A DNA stretch of 64,000 nt from Latrodectus hesperus. Taxonomy: Eukaryota > Arthropoda > Arachnida > Araneae > Theridiidae. The stretch is from the NCBI GenBank assembly GCA_037975125.1, contig CM075858.1, forward strand, positions 63,493,640 to 63,557,639, given 5' to 3'. Every line of letters begins with the position of its first letter. Position 1 is the stretch's first letter. The notes beneath the pieces are model-generated. The model had not been told where the DNA came from. It saw only the letters and a program-made list of their open reading frames with translations, and searched no databases. Below, piece after piece: positions 11,430 to 24,639 of this stretch. The translations under genes were made by a program, and so were the position numbers.

Positions 11430-11724
11430 GGTCGCGGTGGTCTGGTTGGTTAGAGCGTCGTTCTCATTATCGGAAGGTACTGAGTTTGAATCCCAGCTTA
11501 ACCGAAGATCTGCTGTGCTCACTAATGGCGGCTGCGGTATGTTAAAACTGGGCGTGGTTGCAATGTCCTCCAAGTGAAATTATATCTCTGGGGGTGGTAA
11601 GCCATGTATTGGAGGTCTTCTGCTTGGTCCCTGTTACAAAATCATGAAGACTCCCCCGTCTGCTTCTATATAATTGGTAGAGCCGAACTCAGAGCTAGGT
11701 AATAGGGAAGCATACTGGTGCAAC
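11430..11724 (+). mobile_element. tRNA-derived SINE, family D
   Basis: The head GGTCTGGTTGGTTAGAGCG (A box) and GAGTTTGAATCCCAGC (B box) are tRNA-like. The body (GGCGTGGTTGCAATGTCCTC, GGAGGTCTTCTGCTTGGTCC, CATGAAGACTCCCCCGTCTG) differs from families A to C. Direct repeats AACNTACTGATAGA at 11,416-11,429 and 11,725-11,738 (13 of 14 identical) bound it. The element ends in GGTGCAAC next to the repeat, so the junction reads as an AAC-rich tail. Confidence 0.88.
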
Positions 11725-11939
11725 AACTTACTGATAGATTTTAGTTGTTACCCATATCTCTTAATTGGCCAATTATTGATGTAATTGTACACATTTATGT
11801 TGTTGTAATACACTTCTCTGAACACAAAACATTCTTCTTTATTGTTATTTGTGAATTGTAGTCTTTTTTTTTTGGGGAGGGGAGTAATTGTAACATTCTG
11901 GACACATTTCACCAATTTATAAAAGAATTGTCTATGAAT

Positions 11940-12138
11940 ATAGTTCAGCCTTTCATCCGTTCAGTGGGTCGATGTACTGAGTACCAAGTGCGTAAGAATT
12001 CAGCATTGGATGTCTCGCGTTATGCAGACCACCTAACCGAGACATAGGCTTCGCACCCCAGGGACCCTCGGACAGAAAAACAGATATGGGTACTCTTTAC
12101 CTTGGCCCACATATGGGCTGTTGTGCCACTGGCTTAGT
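11940..12138 (+). mobile_element. SINE family A, copy lacking the tRNA head
   Basis: It begins inside the family body (TTCAGCCTTTCATCCGTTCA) and continues through GTACTGAGTACCAAG, GACCACCTAACCGAGACATA and CTTCGCACCCCAGGG to GGGCTGTTGTGCCACTGG. The promoter-bearing head is missing. No clear target duplication was seen, so truncation at insertion or later deletion cannot be told apart. Confidence 0.88.
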
Positions 12139-14295
<2,157 letters not shown>

Positions 14296-14589
14296 TTATA
14301 TTTACTATATACAAATATTCCGAATGGTTTTATTTGAAAAAATAATGTCAGGCCTCTTGAATAACATTTTTCGCTTGAATTTCAGCAGGAATGAAAAATA
14401 AGTATACAGTTATACGAAAAAGGCTGATCATTTTATAAGCAACTTTAAAAATAAAATCCATTTTTTGGTATTCAAATCCACTTCAATACTATAGCGCTGA
14501 TCATTTTTCCCTCTAACACGAAATGGGCTCGATAACCACAGATTACTATTTAAATAAAATATAGTGCAAGGAACATCTGCATTCATATC

Positions 14590-15071
14590 CAGTAGCACAA
14601 CAAAACCCCTCACTTACTCATCTTTCCGTTCGCTGTACCAAACACAATAAAGAAATCCCGAACAAAGGCACTTCCATATGAGATAGAAAATGCACGACCA
14701 CTATAGACCTTCCACGCAGTGTTTTTATACAATCCAAAGCCCATTTTTGTCAGCTGTTTCATGGTTGCGTCCTCCCTCCCCCTTCGTCACCCATCCCCAT
14801 CCATACATAAAAACACCCCTTTGTTGGTCCCCCAGGAAAAAAAAAGAGAAAGATGAGTTAAGTGGGGAGTAGGGGGTAGGCCTGGCGAACATGGAGGTAG
14901 TGCGAGCAAGATCCCCAGCTCCAGAACATCATTTCTCGATGAATGGTGGTATCCGCTAGGAATATACACGGGAGAGGGAGAGTATTCCACTTTTCTGTCC
15001 CTTCGGTTTTTCATCCTATCGAAGCACTGGTTGACTTTTAGTTACAGAGAAACCCACGGAGGGAAAAAGAT
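14590..15071 (+). promoter_or_regulatory. GC-richer block, candidate promoter
   Basis: The base composition rises out of the AT-rich background. Visible elements include an E-box-like CAGCTG near 14,751, a pyrimidine-rich stretch (CCTCCCTCCCCCTTCG), purine runs and several CpGs. It directly precedes an Inr-like TTCAGTTG at 15,071-15,078 and a consensus splice donor at 15,259. Overlapping short open frames on both strands show no domain. The promoter call is an inference from composition and layout only. Confidence 0.35.
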
Positions 15072-15258
15072 TCAGTTGTTTTGTGTGGGGTTGAGTTGTA
15101 TAAGCACTTCTTTGGATATACCCGCTAAAAAAGGAAAGAGATTTGTGTCATATTTTTTGGACAGGATTATGTAACCGAGCATTGTGTAACCAAGAGGAGG
15201 TTCACAGGATTATTTCTTTGAATTGTGGGATCCTGAGCGTGCTGTGATCGAATTCATG
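15072..15258 (+). other. Possible noncoding first exon with consensus 5' splice site
   Basis: TCAGTT at 15,072 fits the arthropod initiator (TCAGT). About 185 bases downstream the sequence reads AATTCATG followed by GTAAGTACTC, a near-ideal 5' splice donor with its first base at 15,259. Beyond the donor the sequence returns at once to AT-rich, intron-like DNA. No long reading frame crosses the exon, so it would be untranslated or would contribute only its terminal ATG. RNA evidence is needed, and chance donors do occur. Confidence 0.3.
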
Positions 15259-15589
15259 GTAAGTACTCGTCTGATGATACTTTAAGTTAAGATATCCATA
15301 AAGGTTTATGATTATATTTCTTAAAGGGCAAGTTTGACTTGAGTTATAAAAATGATGGATAATGTCTTTATATTTAATGCATTTATACATTGAAAATTAT
15401 GGTTTTGGTGAAACAATAGACATAATTTTAATGGAATTCAAAAGCCGATCATAATAACTAAGAACTGATAAATCAATGGTGTCAAAATATTATTTATTAA
15501 AATAAAAATTTTCTAATTTAATTTAGTTCCTTACAAAAACAAAAATCATTGTTAAAATAAAAATTGTTATTTCTGCTTTGGATATTTGT

Positions 15590-16790
15590 CATCTTGAATT
15601 TAGTAATTATGTTACAATAACAAGAAATTGGGTACTTTAATTTCTAGGAAAGAATGAAATGCACTTATGATTAAAAACGAAACTACTATTGAGATAAACA
15701 GAAACGAATAATAAAAAGTATTATTAAAAATTGTTAAATCTACCTTAAAATATAATATTTTTATTTTATTTATTAGCATATTATTTCAATAATAATAATA
15801 TGAAAATAGCATATTAATATTATTTCAATTGGGTACTCTAATTTCTCTGAAGATAAGATACAAATATGATCGTAAACAGAAACCATAGGGAGATAAAGTG
15901 AAATAAATAATATAGGAAATTATTGTTAGAAGCAAAAATTATATTAATTTGATTTTAAAAAGACAGTAGATTGTTTTAAGTTATCATTTCAATGTCAATG
16001 AATTGATTATTTCTATTTTTGTGAAGTTTAAAGAGACACATGATTAAAATTATTATAGAAATCACAGATAAATAGAAATAACTGATAGTGATAAGTTATT
16101 AGCAAATTTCATTAATTCTTTACTGAAAATATAATAAATTAAATTGAGTAATAGGCATATCATTAAAAACTATAAACTGACAAGTTTTGTTTCCATATAA
16201 ATAAAAAAAGAGTGCTTGCGTGAAAAAGTGAAATAAATGAAAATGAAAAAGCTACTATTTAAAGTCTAAATTTTAACTTAAAAATATACAATAATAAGTT
16301 TTGTACTTAAGCTATTATTCTTCAGTGACGATTAATTGAAAGTAATAATTTCTCTGAAATTATTATACAAATATAATTAAAATTGAGAATGAAAGTGAGT
16401 TAATGTGAAATAATGAATAATGAAAGTAATTTTTAAAGTAAAAAGTTATTCTATTTTGAAATGCAATACATTAAATTTAGTAATTGGATATGATTTCCTT
16501 AACAATAAGCAGATTACTTTTATTTTCATGCAAATGAAAAAGACAAAAAAACTGAACAATGAAGACACTGAAATGAAGAGAAATTAATTATTTTGATAGT
16601 AATTATTACATCCAAAGCTATCAGTTTCATCTTAATAATGTTTAGCTATTAGACTGTCATTTTAATGTCATTAGACAGACTATTTTTATTTTCATAAAAT
16701 ACGAATGTAATTAAAAGAAAAAAAAAAGAAGAATGACAGTAAGAATAGGAAAGATCACGTTCTTTACTTAACAATTTGCAAAGAAAAAGC
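15590..16790. repeat. Highly decayed tandem array, ~170-190-bp unit
   Basis: A T-rich marker (TACTTTAATTTCT, TACTCTAATTTCTCTG, GATTATTTCTATTTTTGTG, GATTACTTTTATTTTCATG, GACTATTTTTATTTTCATA) recurs near 15,643, 15,834, 16,003, 16,344, 16,510 and 16,678. Each is followed by a segment like ATGATTAAAANNGAAA and then GAAATAAATAATA. Spacing is about 166-191 bp, with one gap of about twice that. The copies are strongly diverged, so exact boundaries are approximate. Confidence 0.55.
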
Positions 16791-18119
16791 ATGACAAATA
16801 TATCTTTGTTTTATCAACGTCGTTCGCTCTTATGTTGAAATAGATTATGTCATCAAATTGAACTGGTTGTAATTAAAATAAAATATGAATAAGCCTTACA
16901 CACACAAATTCAACCAAGGAATTAGAAATGTGTAATATAACAGTAATAGAAATTTTGCTGTAAAACCAAGCAAAGTATTTTGCCTAGGAATTTCCAAAAA
17001 ATGTGTGAAAAACCACTTTAATAATCAACTGAAATATAAAATCGAAAAATATAAATTTCAAGTAAAAGCATTAAAATCTTCATTACACACATAAAATAAA
17101 CAAATTAAAAATATATATAGGAAGAAAAGAATTAAAATTTCAATTGAAAGTTTATTTTTATTTCACAATCAAAATTGTGTACGTTATTATGACACTATTT
17201 TTTAAACTTTCTACTATAGCAACTTTTGGTCTATGTTATAAAACAAGTTAATGATAAAATATTTTGTTCATTCACATAAAAATACCATCTGACAATAAAA
17301 ACACTTTAATTTTATAATATTTTCATTAGTGAAAAATGGATTTTCATTAAAAATGTGAAGAAATCAATACACATACTTAGAATATATCTGACTAATATTT
17401 CTTACATATTTAATTTATTTACATAATATTTTATATGTTGAAATTGGCTCTGACTGACTTTTTCTGGATGTGACGTCATGAATTATAAATATTGCTTACA
17501 ATAGTTTATAATTAATCATATAATAATTAACAAGTTAATGCTCTCCTCATATAATGTGAGTGGAATGGAAAATATGTGATAAAAACCAACTACATAAAAA
17601 TTTAACAAACCTATGATATCACAAAAGGAATTCGCAGCTTTAAGAATATGTATCTTAGTGATAATGAACAATTTTCATGGTAAAAATGAAGACAAATAAT
17701 TTTGAAATAATTGCAGCATATCCAGGAAAATAAAAAAGTGATTTTTTCCTCGCAAAATCATGATTTTATCTATGATTTCTGAAATGAGATCTTCAAATGT
17801 CAACCATATTAAGCTTGAAATTTATTAATAATGAGTCGAATTATTAAAAAAATCTAGTTTTCAGTCAGAAATTTCTTAAAAGTGAAGTAAATTGCCGAAC
17901 TGTTGTATACCACACATAATGCTTTGTGGAATTATATTTCATTTTTATTAGCTTTTCTCTTGTGTTACAAGGGAAAAAACCCAAGAAACACTCAAGCATC
18001 TTCAAGTGAAGAAACATAAGACTCTACATGCATCTCCTTTTTATTAGAGTTCTTTTGATTTAACTTGGGGTACTCCATGTTATTGCTTGTTTGTCTTTCT
18101 GTGGTCATATTTTGCACCC
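16791..18119. other. AT-rich DNA, no gene seen
   Basis: No reading frame or repeat I can support, apart from a chance TGACGTCA near 17,471. Confidence 0.5.
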
Positions 18120-18290
18120 AAGGACCAATTAGATAGGAACCTACAGTTTAATGGGATTCCGAATCACTACAAGCATCCAAACCCAAGGTAGAAGTTGAAC
18201 CCACGGACAGTTGAACAGAAGGACAAGCACTGGGACATTTTTTTTCCTTTGCAAAGAGTGTGAACCACTGGTTTTACCAAAGCATCAACA
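18120..18290 (-). mobile_element. tRNA-derived SINE, family C, minus strand
   Basis: On the minus strand it reads AAACCAGTGGTTCACACTC, then GTGCTTGTCCTTCTGTTCAA, GTGGGTTCAACTTCTACCTT (degenerate B box) and ATTAAACTGTAGGTTCC. These blocks match, in order, the plus-strand copy at 9,398-9,560, which is what defines this as one family. A T-run interrupts the head region. Confidence 0.75.
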
Positions 18291-18599
18291 CCTTTTAAAT
18301 ATTCTGTGAAGATTGTCTAAAAATCTGTGAAAAAGTTATAAAAATATTGAACTAGTCACTCACAAAACCACTATTTGTCTCTGTTTTTTTATACTGAAGT
18401 GTAACATTTTGCGAATGACTTTTTCAGAATTATATTTTATTTTTGGTGAGTTTTATTCAAGAAATAATATACGAAATAATTCAAAGTAATAGTCAAAAAA
18501 TAATAATAAATAAATAAATAAAATAATCTGGAGAGAAATTGTATAAATATTATAGAAAATTCCAGGATTGTATCATATTTAAAATACAGGAATGTGGTC

Positions 18600-19471
18600 A
18601 TTCTGAAATCTATTTGGTGAATAAAAATTAGAGACAATTAGACTGAACATTTAAAAATTTAGACACACAAGGATTATGATCTTAAATTAAATGAAAACAA
18701 TAAAATGAAAAAAATCAAGATTGAATTTCATTGTGAAGTACTGTTGTTGGAAGTTGTTTTATTACTTTAAAAATATAGGATATATAAAATTCATCTTAAA
18801 CACTTTGAGGTAACTGAACTGTACAAAATAACTGAATAAGATTGAACATTTAGATAAAGAGAAATCGAGACTTATAAAATATTTATATCATGAAAAATGC
18901 AGAAAAAAATGTGTTTTTATCGAAAACAACTTGGAGTAGTTTTCTCGGTTGAAAATAGAAAATATATTTCGTATCGTTGTTGTTTCATATCCTTCAGAGA
19001 TCTAGCGGCAGCTAGATCAGATCCATGACACCGTGAATCCTACCGAAGTATATATTTCTTACTAGATTAAGTAATTGAATTGGACTGAATATATTTTATT
19101 AGAAACCCAAATACAATTTTTACCAATTTCAAAATCCTATTACAGTTTTTAAATTTTCATCAAAACTCATGTCTGGATTGAAATTTAGACATGATTTTTT
19201 TCATTGAAGATTCAAAATAGATAAATTTTGATTTCGTGAAGAATAGCATTAAGATTTTATTTCTTTAAATAATTAATAACTTTTTTAATAATACAATTTA
19301 AAGTTCTCTCGGTTACTTTAAAAACAATATATTTGATACTATATGTGGTAAGAGGACTATAGGACGTAATCAATTTGATTGTGAGCAATTGGGATAAATG
19401 AGCATACATGAATTTTGATCTTGTGGTATATACAAACGAATTTTCGTTTCTGTTAGGTACAATTTAAAGAA
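18600..19471. repeat. Scattered relics of a longer repeat related to the 48-bp array
   Basis: Phrases such as AGANTGAACATTTA (near 18,640 and 18,840; another near 19,925) and GGTTACTTTAAAAACAATAT-like strings recur around 18,760, 18,960, 19,313 and 20,002. They resemble parts of the 48-bp unit that begins at 19,472. This suggests that an older, longer repeat unit gave rise to the short array. Similarity is weak and boundaries are not defined. Confidence 0.35.
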
Positions 19472-19893
19472 GAGCTCTTGGAGTTGCTTTAAAAATATAG
19501 AATATATTTCGTACTCTATGAGCTCTCGGAGTTGCTTTAAAAATATAGAATATATTTCGTACTCTATGAGCTTTCGGAGTTGCTATAAAAATATAGAATA
19601 TATTTCATACTATATGAGCTCTCGGAGTTGCTATAAAAATATAGAATATATTTTGTACTCTATGAGCTCTCGGAATTGTTATAGAAATATACAATATATT
19701 TCCTCTATAACCTTTCGAAGTTGCTTTAAAAATGTAGAATATATATCATCTACAACCTTTCAGAGTTGCTTTAAAAATATAGTATATATTTCGTACTCTA
19801 TGAACTCTTAGTGTTACTATAAAAAATATATATTTCACTTATGACCTTTTAGAGTTGCTTTAAAAATATACAATATATTTCGTACTGTAAGAG
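19472..19893. repeat. 48-bp minisatellite, nine copies
   Basis: The unit begins GAGCTCTCGGAGTTGCTTTA and ends ATATTTCGTACTCTAT. Copies start at about 19,472, 19,520, 19,568, 19,616, 19,664, 19,709, 19,754, 19,802 and 19,843. The first five are 48 bp apart and very similar; later ones are 45 to 48 bp and more diverged, and the last step is 41 bp. Because 48 and 45 are multiples of three, one frame stays open over several units as a 16-residue repeat (YKNIEYISYSMSSRSC-like). I read that as a by-product of the period, not a gene. Confidence 0.93.
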
Positions 19894-20060
19894 ATAACTG
19901 CACTATAAACAGAAGTTAAATAGGATTGAACATTCTAAAACGAAGAATTAAAAAAAATCATCGATTTTGAAAGAATATGAACAGAATTTTTGTACATTTT
20001 AAAATAGTTCGGTTACTTTAGAAAGAAAATATATTTCCTATAAAAACTTAAACTTGTAGA

Positions 20061-21309
20061 GGATTATTTATTTTGAAAATGGTAAAAAAGATTTCGAATA
20101 TTTTGAGAGATTCAAATACTTTGAATATTTCAAGATACTTTTTATTTATAAAAAATATTCAATACTCCTAAATGGTATACTAGAAAAAATAAAGATCCCC
20201 AATCAACAAGTTATTTCTTTAATTAATATATAAATAGAGAATTTTCTTGAAGTCAACGCTCATATTTAAGAACAATCTTTTATTTTATTTTGATTTTTAT
20301 CTATCGAAATTAGAATGAAAATGGCACTTTTATTTACATTTCAGTTGAAAAAACTTCCTTAAAATTCGATTCAGTCTCGAATGATTTCAAAGTTATTCCG
20401 CAAAATATCACTGGCAGAGCACTCAAGTGCTTTCAAGTGGTTGAAGAGTAAGTCAAAGGTCCATTTGAAGAAATTTTTTTCTGGCAGAAAAGTGCGCCAA
20501 GTTTTTGTGTTTTTAAGAGCGTATGTGATAATTATCTTTTCTTTAAAGCAATATTTCCGCTAAAAATTGCCGATCAACAAATTGGCAAAAAGATTTTAAC
20601 GCGTTATAACATTAAGATAGATATCAACTGGAAACTCTTTTACTAATTACATGGTAAAAATATGTAATTTTTACATTTTAAGATTTGTTAAAAACACGTC
20701 TTAATATTTTTATTTATTTTAAATTTTTAAATCACTTACTTTTTAATTAGTTTTTAAAATGAACAAGAATATTATTTACTTACATGACGTACATAATTTA
20801 TTCATATCTGTTATTAAATAGTATAGGGGAAATATTTCCATTGCCCTAAAAATATTTTTTAGGTAGCTGATATATTGAAGTAACAGGTATAGGTAACTTT
20901 CTACAGTTAACAGGTTATTTTAGTAACTTTTTTTACGAATATATCTAATGCTAAATTTAATCATAATGTTGAAAGAATGTAGAATTTAAAAATGAAATTC
21001 TTATTACATATTATTTACTTTCAGTTATAAATCTAAGTTGATTAAAATTTAAACTTCATATCATACAAAATTTTTATCATAATATTTCATATTTACCGAT
21101 CTTTATTTTTAGTTCAGGATTTCACTATTATTTTTAGAATGTTGAAAAAAGAAATATGGGAATTATTTTTAATAGTCAAACATAATATTAACCAATTGTG
21201 ATGAAAAGAAATATATTTTATAAAAATATATTTATCAATGTTTTAATATATTTTAATAATTAAAATTTTTTATTTATTCTAGAAATAAGCTATTTATTTA
21301 CGATACAAT
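20061..21309. other. AT-rich DNA, no gene seen
   Basis: A short less AT-rich patch near 20,380-20,480 contains a small open frame with no recognisable domain. Nothing else is supported. Confidence 0.5.
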
Positions 21310-21321
21310 AGACAAGTAGAT

Positions 21322-21442
21322 GTTTCCCATTGGGCTGACCACCTAATCAGGATATAATCTTCGCACCCCAGGTCTTCTCAGTCAGGAAAACAGAGATAGG
21401 CTCTGTAGGGCTGGGCCGTCGTGCAGCAGAGTTTAGTTTAGC
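21322..21442 (+). mobile_element. SINE family A, 3' fragment with intact target duplication
   Basis: Only the 3' half of the family is present: GGGCTGACCACCTAATCAGG, TCTTCGCACCCCAGG, AAAACAGAGATAGG and the GAGTTTAGTTTA tail. The fragment is bounded by a perfect 12-bp direct repeat AGACAAGTAGAT (21,310-21,321 and 21,443-21,454). The 5' truncation therefore happened during insertion, as with incomplete reverse transcription. Confidence 0.93.
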
Positions 21443-21454
21443 AGACAAGTAGAT

Positions 21455-22439
21455 AACAGAGTGCTAAATTGATAATAGAAATTTAATTATGATTATCCTA
21501 CATTAATATATTATGCCTAGAGGATTTTTTTAATATTAAATAGATGTAAAATAAATTATTTCTGTGTTTTTCGGTTTTCTAATGCATGTTTAATTAATGT
21601 TTTGCCTGTAAGGTAATTTAAACGTATATATTTTCAAAGAAAAGACTTTAAAATCGTAATTGAAATTAGAAAAGGAGAATATATTAACTACTATTGAATT
21701 AATAAACTGCTAGATTAAACTACAAATTAGAGTTATTTATAAATAAAAGGTAAAAAATGATTTCATGAATACATAGGGGAACATCATTTCCTTTTTTAAT
21801 TCTTCATTTGTCAGTGAAAAATTAAATTTCACTTTTTCATTGAAATACTCATCAACCCATTGTTTCGTAATCAGAAATTTTATTATTACAAATATTCTTC
21901 AGTACAAATAGCTCCGGACAATCTCATAAAATTTCTTCTAAGCAAATTGGACTTTATATAAACTATTATGAATCACCTTAGTCTATAATTTTAAATAGAG
22001 TTGAAAATTTACTATCATGTATATATATAATGGAATCTTAATTAGCAAGCGGTTTATTAAAAAATACCTGAACATTTTAAAAAAGGAACAAATATTAGTC
22101 TACAATCTAAGATAAAAATAGTAAAAAACAAAAAAAAAAAAAAAAGAATCTATAATCCTAAAATGTCTTCACACAGTATTTTGAGCTTATAATAATTAGT
22201 CAAAATTTAATTCAATGTAATATGAATCTAAAAAAGAAAATATTTTTTTAATCATTTAAGCTTTTTTTATTTCTAAGAAAAAAATTAATCGTGTCATATT
22301 TTAATTTTTTTATGTTGTCGAATTATATCGTTAAAAATGGACGAAAAAAATTATGTTGTTGTGAAACTTCAGAAACACATTAGTCTTCGAACTCAATAGT
22401 GATAAAATTGCAATAAAAAAATGACGATAAAACTAAACA
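21455..22439. other. AT-rich DNA, no gene seen
   Basis: No feature beyond an A-run near 22,128-22,145. Confidence 0.5.
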
Positions 22440-23112
22440 TTACAGGGCCACTATTTTTCATTTTTTTTCCTTCTGCCTCCGTGTCCGACCTAAACTTTTC
22501 GTCTGCGCGAAAACGTTGTAAGTGGGAAGTCCCATCTGACACTTTGATCCCTGTTTCAGCATGCCCCCCCCGTCCGACACCCCCTTTTCAACTCAAAATC
22601 GAAACACACCCCTGTCCTTGTCCAGCTTGAGAGATTTTCACCGCCTCCCGCATAGTATATATATTCTTTTTTTTTTTTTTCCTTTTATAACTATTTCCTC
22701 GACCCTCAATACCCACACCCCTCGTCATCATGGTAGGCCGTTTTGTTTCGCGGGACGAAGTTCTCACCAACCGCGTAATTAGTTGGCACGCACGCACGGG
22801 AACATCCCCTCCACCCCATCCGCCATTTTCTGTGTAGTGGATTTTTCTTTATTATTATTTTTTTTTATCGTTTGCAGTAAACTTTTTCGTCCGTCTCGCT
22901 TGACAGGCAGCCGTCGAAACCACGTGGTGCTGGTGGGATATACATTCGCCGGCACAAAGAGACCTAATGAAGCGTCTTCTACTCCATTCGTTGTGGGTCT
23001 AGCTTCTAGCTTTTTTTCTTTTTTCGCTTTTATTGCTGTTATTAATTATTTGATGTAGGGGCTAACGCACCCTGCTGTCGTCGAGTCCGTGGAAAGAGGG
23101 TAGGGGTGCACC
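22440..23112. promoter_or_regulatory. GC-rich unique block upstream of the 25-kb island
   Basis: CpG-containing, pyrimidine-rich sequence (CCCCCCCCGTCCGACACCCC near 22,563), a YY1-like CCGCCATTTTC at 22,820, and a perfect 10-bp palindrome ACCACGTGGT at 22,919-22,928 containing a CACGTG E-box. Several short open frames overlap in different frames and on both strands, and none has a recognisable domain. I treat the block as a candidate distal promoter or enhancer about 2.5 kb before the putative first coding exon. Confidence 0.4.
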
Positions 23113-23116
23113 ACAC

Positions 23117-23167
23117 ATGTGCGAATGTTTCATCGTTTCACTGAACGAATGAAAAACATTCGCACAT
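23117..23167. repeat. Strong 51-base hairpin, possible small-RNA precursor
   Basis: ATGTGCGAATGTTT (23,117-23,130) pairs perfectly with AAACATTCGCACAT (23,154-23,167). Inside, CAT and CGTT pair with AACG and ATG around a 6-base loop with small bulges, giving about 21 base pairs in total. It is unusually GC-containing for this window and lies just after a GC-rich block. The lower stem beyond the perfect arms is weak, which argues against a classical animal pre-miRNA. Confidence 0.75.
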
Positions 23168-23689
23168 ATGCTTCAGATTTTCTCTATAACTGAACTCATA
23201 CCACAATGAAATCATTTTTAAGAACCAACAATGTTTTAAAATAGAGATTAAATATTTTTTTGTTAATTTTAAATACATTAATGAATATAATCATTATTAT
23301 TTCATAATGAATAATTCATAAAAGAGATAGACAGCAAAATCTTTTCAATCAAGGTGTTGATATCCATAAAAATAAAATTAAATATCTTTGGTTAATTATG
23401 ATAAATTACATTAATTAATAAAATAATCATTAATATATATGTTATTAATAAATTATTGATAGTGCTAAAAATTAAATCATTTCCGATTTTTGTATCAATA
23501 ACATCGATAGGAAGAAATTGACGTCACAAGGCACATGTGTGAGGCACGTCACAAGGCACATGACATCACAAGGACTTATAATTGTGAACCTATAACTAAG
23601 TTTGTTGCTTTACGGTCTATCACAATCAGATGTATTACGTAATGGTGAAATACCTGATAACTTAATCTATAGACCAGGTGTTTTCTACC

Positions 23690-23850
23690 AATGTTTTCTA
23701 TTTTCTGCGGTCTATGATGTATGTTCTATATCTCTGCTTAACTGGAAAGCATAATTTATAGTGAATTCCGAGTCACCACGATTTGGAATCGAACTCACGA
23801 ACTGTTGAATACAACATCCGAGTGTTAATTGTTTATCCACCAGGTCGAAA
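23690..23850 (-). mobile_element. tRNA-derived SINE, family C, minus strand
   Basis: On the minus strand the order is GACCTGGTGGATAAACAATT (A-box region), ATTCAACAGTTCGTGAG then TTCGATTCCAAATCGTGG (B box), and a body ending in a segment like CATAGACCGCAGAAAATAG. It shares the general layout of the copies at 9,398 and 18,120. Confidence 0.7.
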
Positions 23851-24639
23851 ACTTTATGAAAAATAAATAATAAGTGAAGTAATCAAAAGAAAAAAAAGTT
23901 AATTTGGAAATACTTAAGATATAATATATCACATATAAGTATCTTATTTTTTTACTAAAATATATTTAAAGCAAATCATATTAAATTCCAATATGTCTTT
24001 ATTATTGTACAAAATATATTTAAAGCTGTCAAATAAATAAGCACCACCTTCAGTTTTATAATCAGAATTCTTCGTAAAATTCTGCTATTGTTAAATGATA
24101 ATTTAAGTAATTTATATAATAAATTAATTATTTTTATTATAAAATGCTTTTACATTATTTGAATATAATATTAATTCAGTGAAAAATAATATGGAAGTTA
24201 ATTAAAAAAAGAATTGTAAATAATTAGGAATTTTGTGTAGAATTAACAATGCAAATTTATAAAATTTCTGATACGTCAAAAATTTTAAAAATAATTTGTA
24301 AGAAAAACTATTATAAATATTTTACTTATACGTCAAATATAGTACACTAATAGCTAATGAGCTTAAAAATTTTGGGAAAAAATTTATATAGACAATGATG
24401 AATTACTTTCCGTAACGCCTATCTTTCCTACTAATTGTCAAAAATGAAGAAGATATGATGAATCCCTCCAAGGCGTCATTCCTCCATTTAACCCAAAAAA
24501 TTTTTTTCATCAATTTGTCAAGTGGGGTAAACTTAGTATTAATTAACCACAATTAATCAGTTGATAAGTGTGTGATCACATTAAGGCTTAAATTATTTAC
24601 TCATTGATTAAACCAATCCGGATAAAAAAAATAACCCAA
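23851..24639. other. AT-rich DNA, unique toward its right end
   Basis: Mostly featureless. From about 24,400 the sequence becomes less repetitive and includes a TCAAGTG (NK2-like) and TTAATTAACC motifs. It could be part of the regulatory region of the island that follows. Confidence 0.4.

Noticed and set aside
17471..17478. TGACGTCA site in AT-rich DNA
   Set aside because: An isolated match without other promoter features or composition change; a chance occurrence is likely.
19518..19811. A 97-codon repetitive protein
   Set aside because: The open frame is created by the 48-bp period. There is no start context, promoter or splice signal to support it.
22421..23058. Several overlapping 60-90-codon frames in the GC-rich block
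   Set aside because: They overlap on both strands, are low-complexity (Pro-, Phe- and Ser-rich) and show no domain. The low stop density comes from pyrimidine-rich composition.
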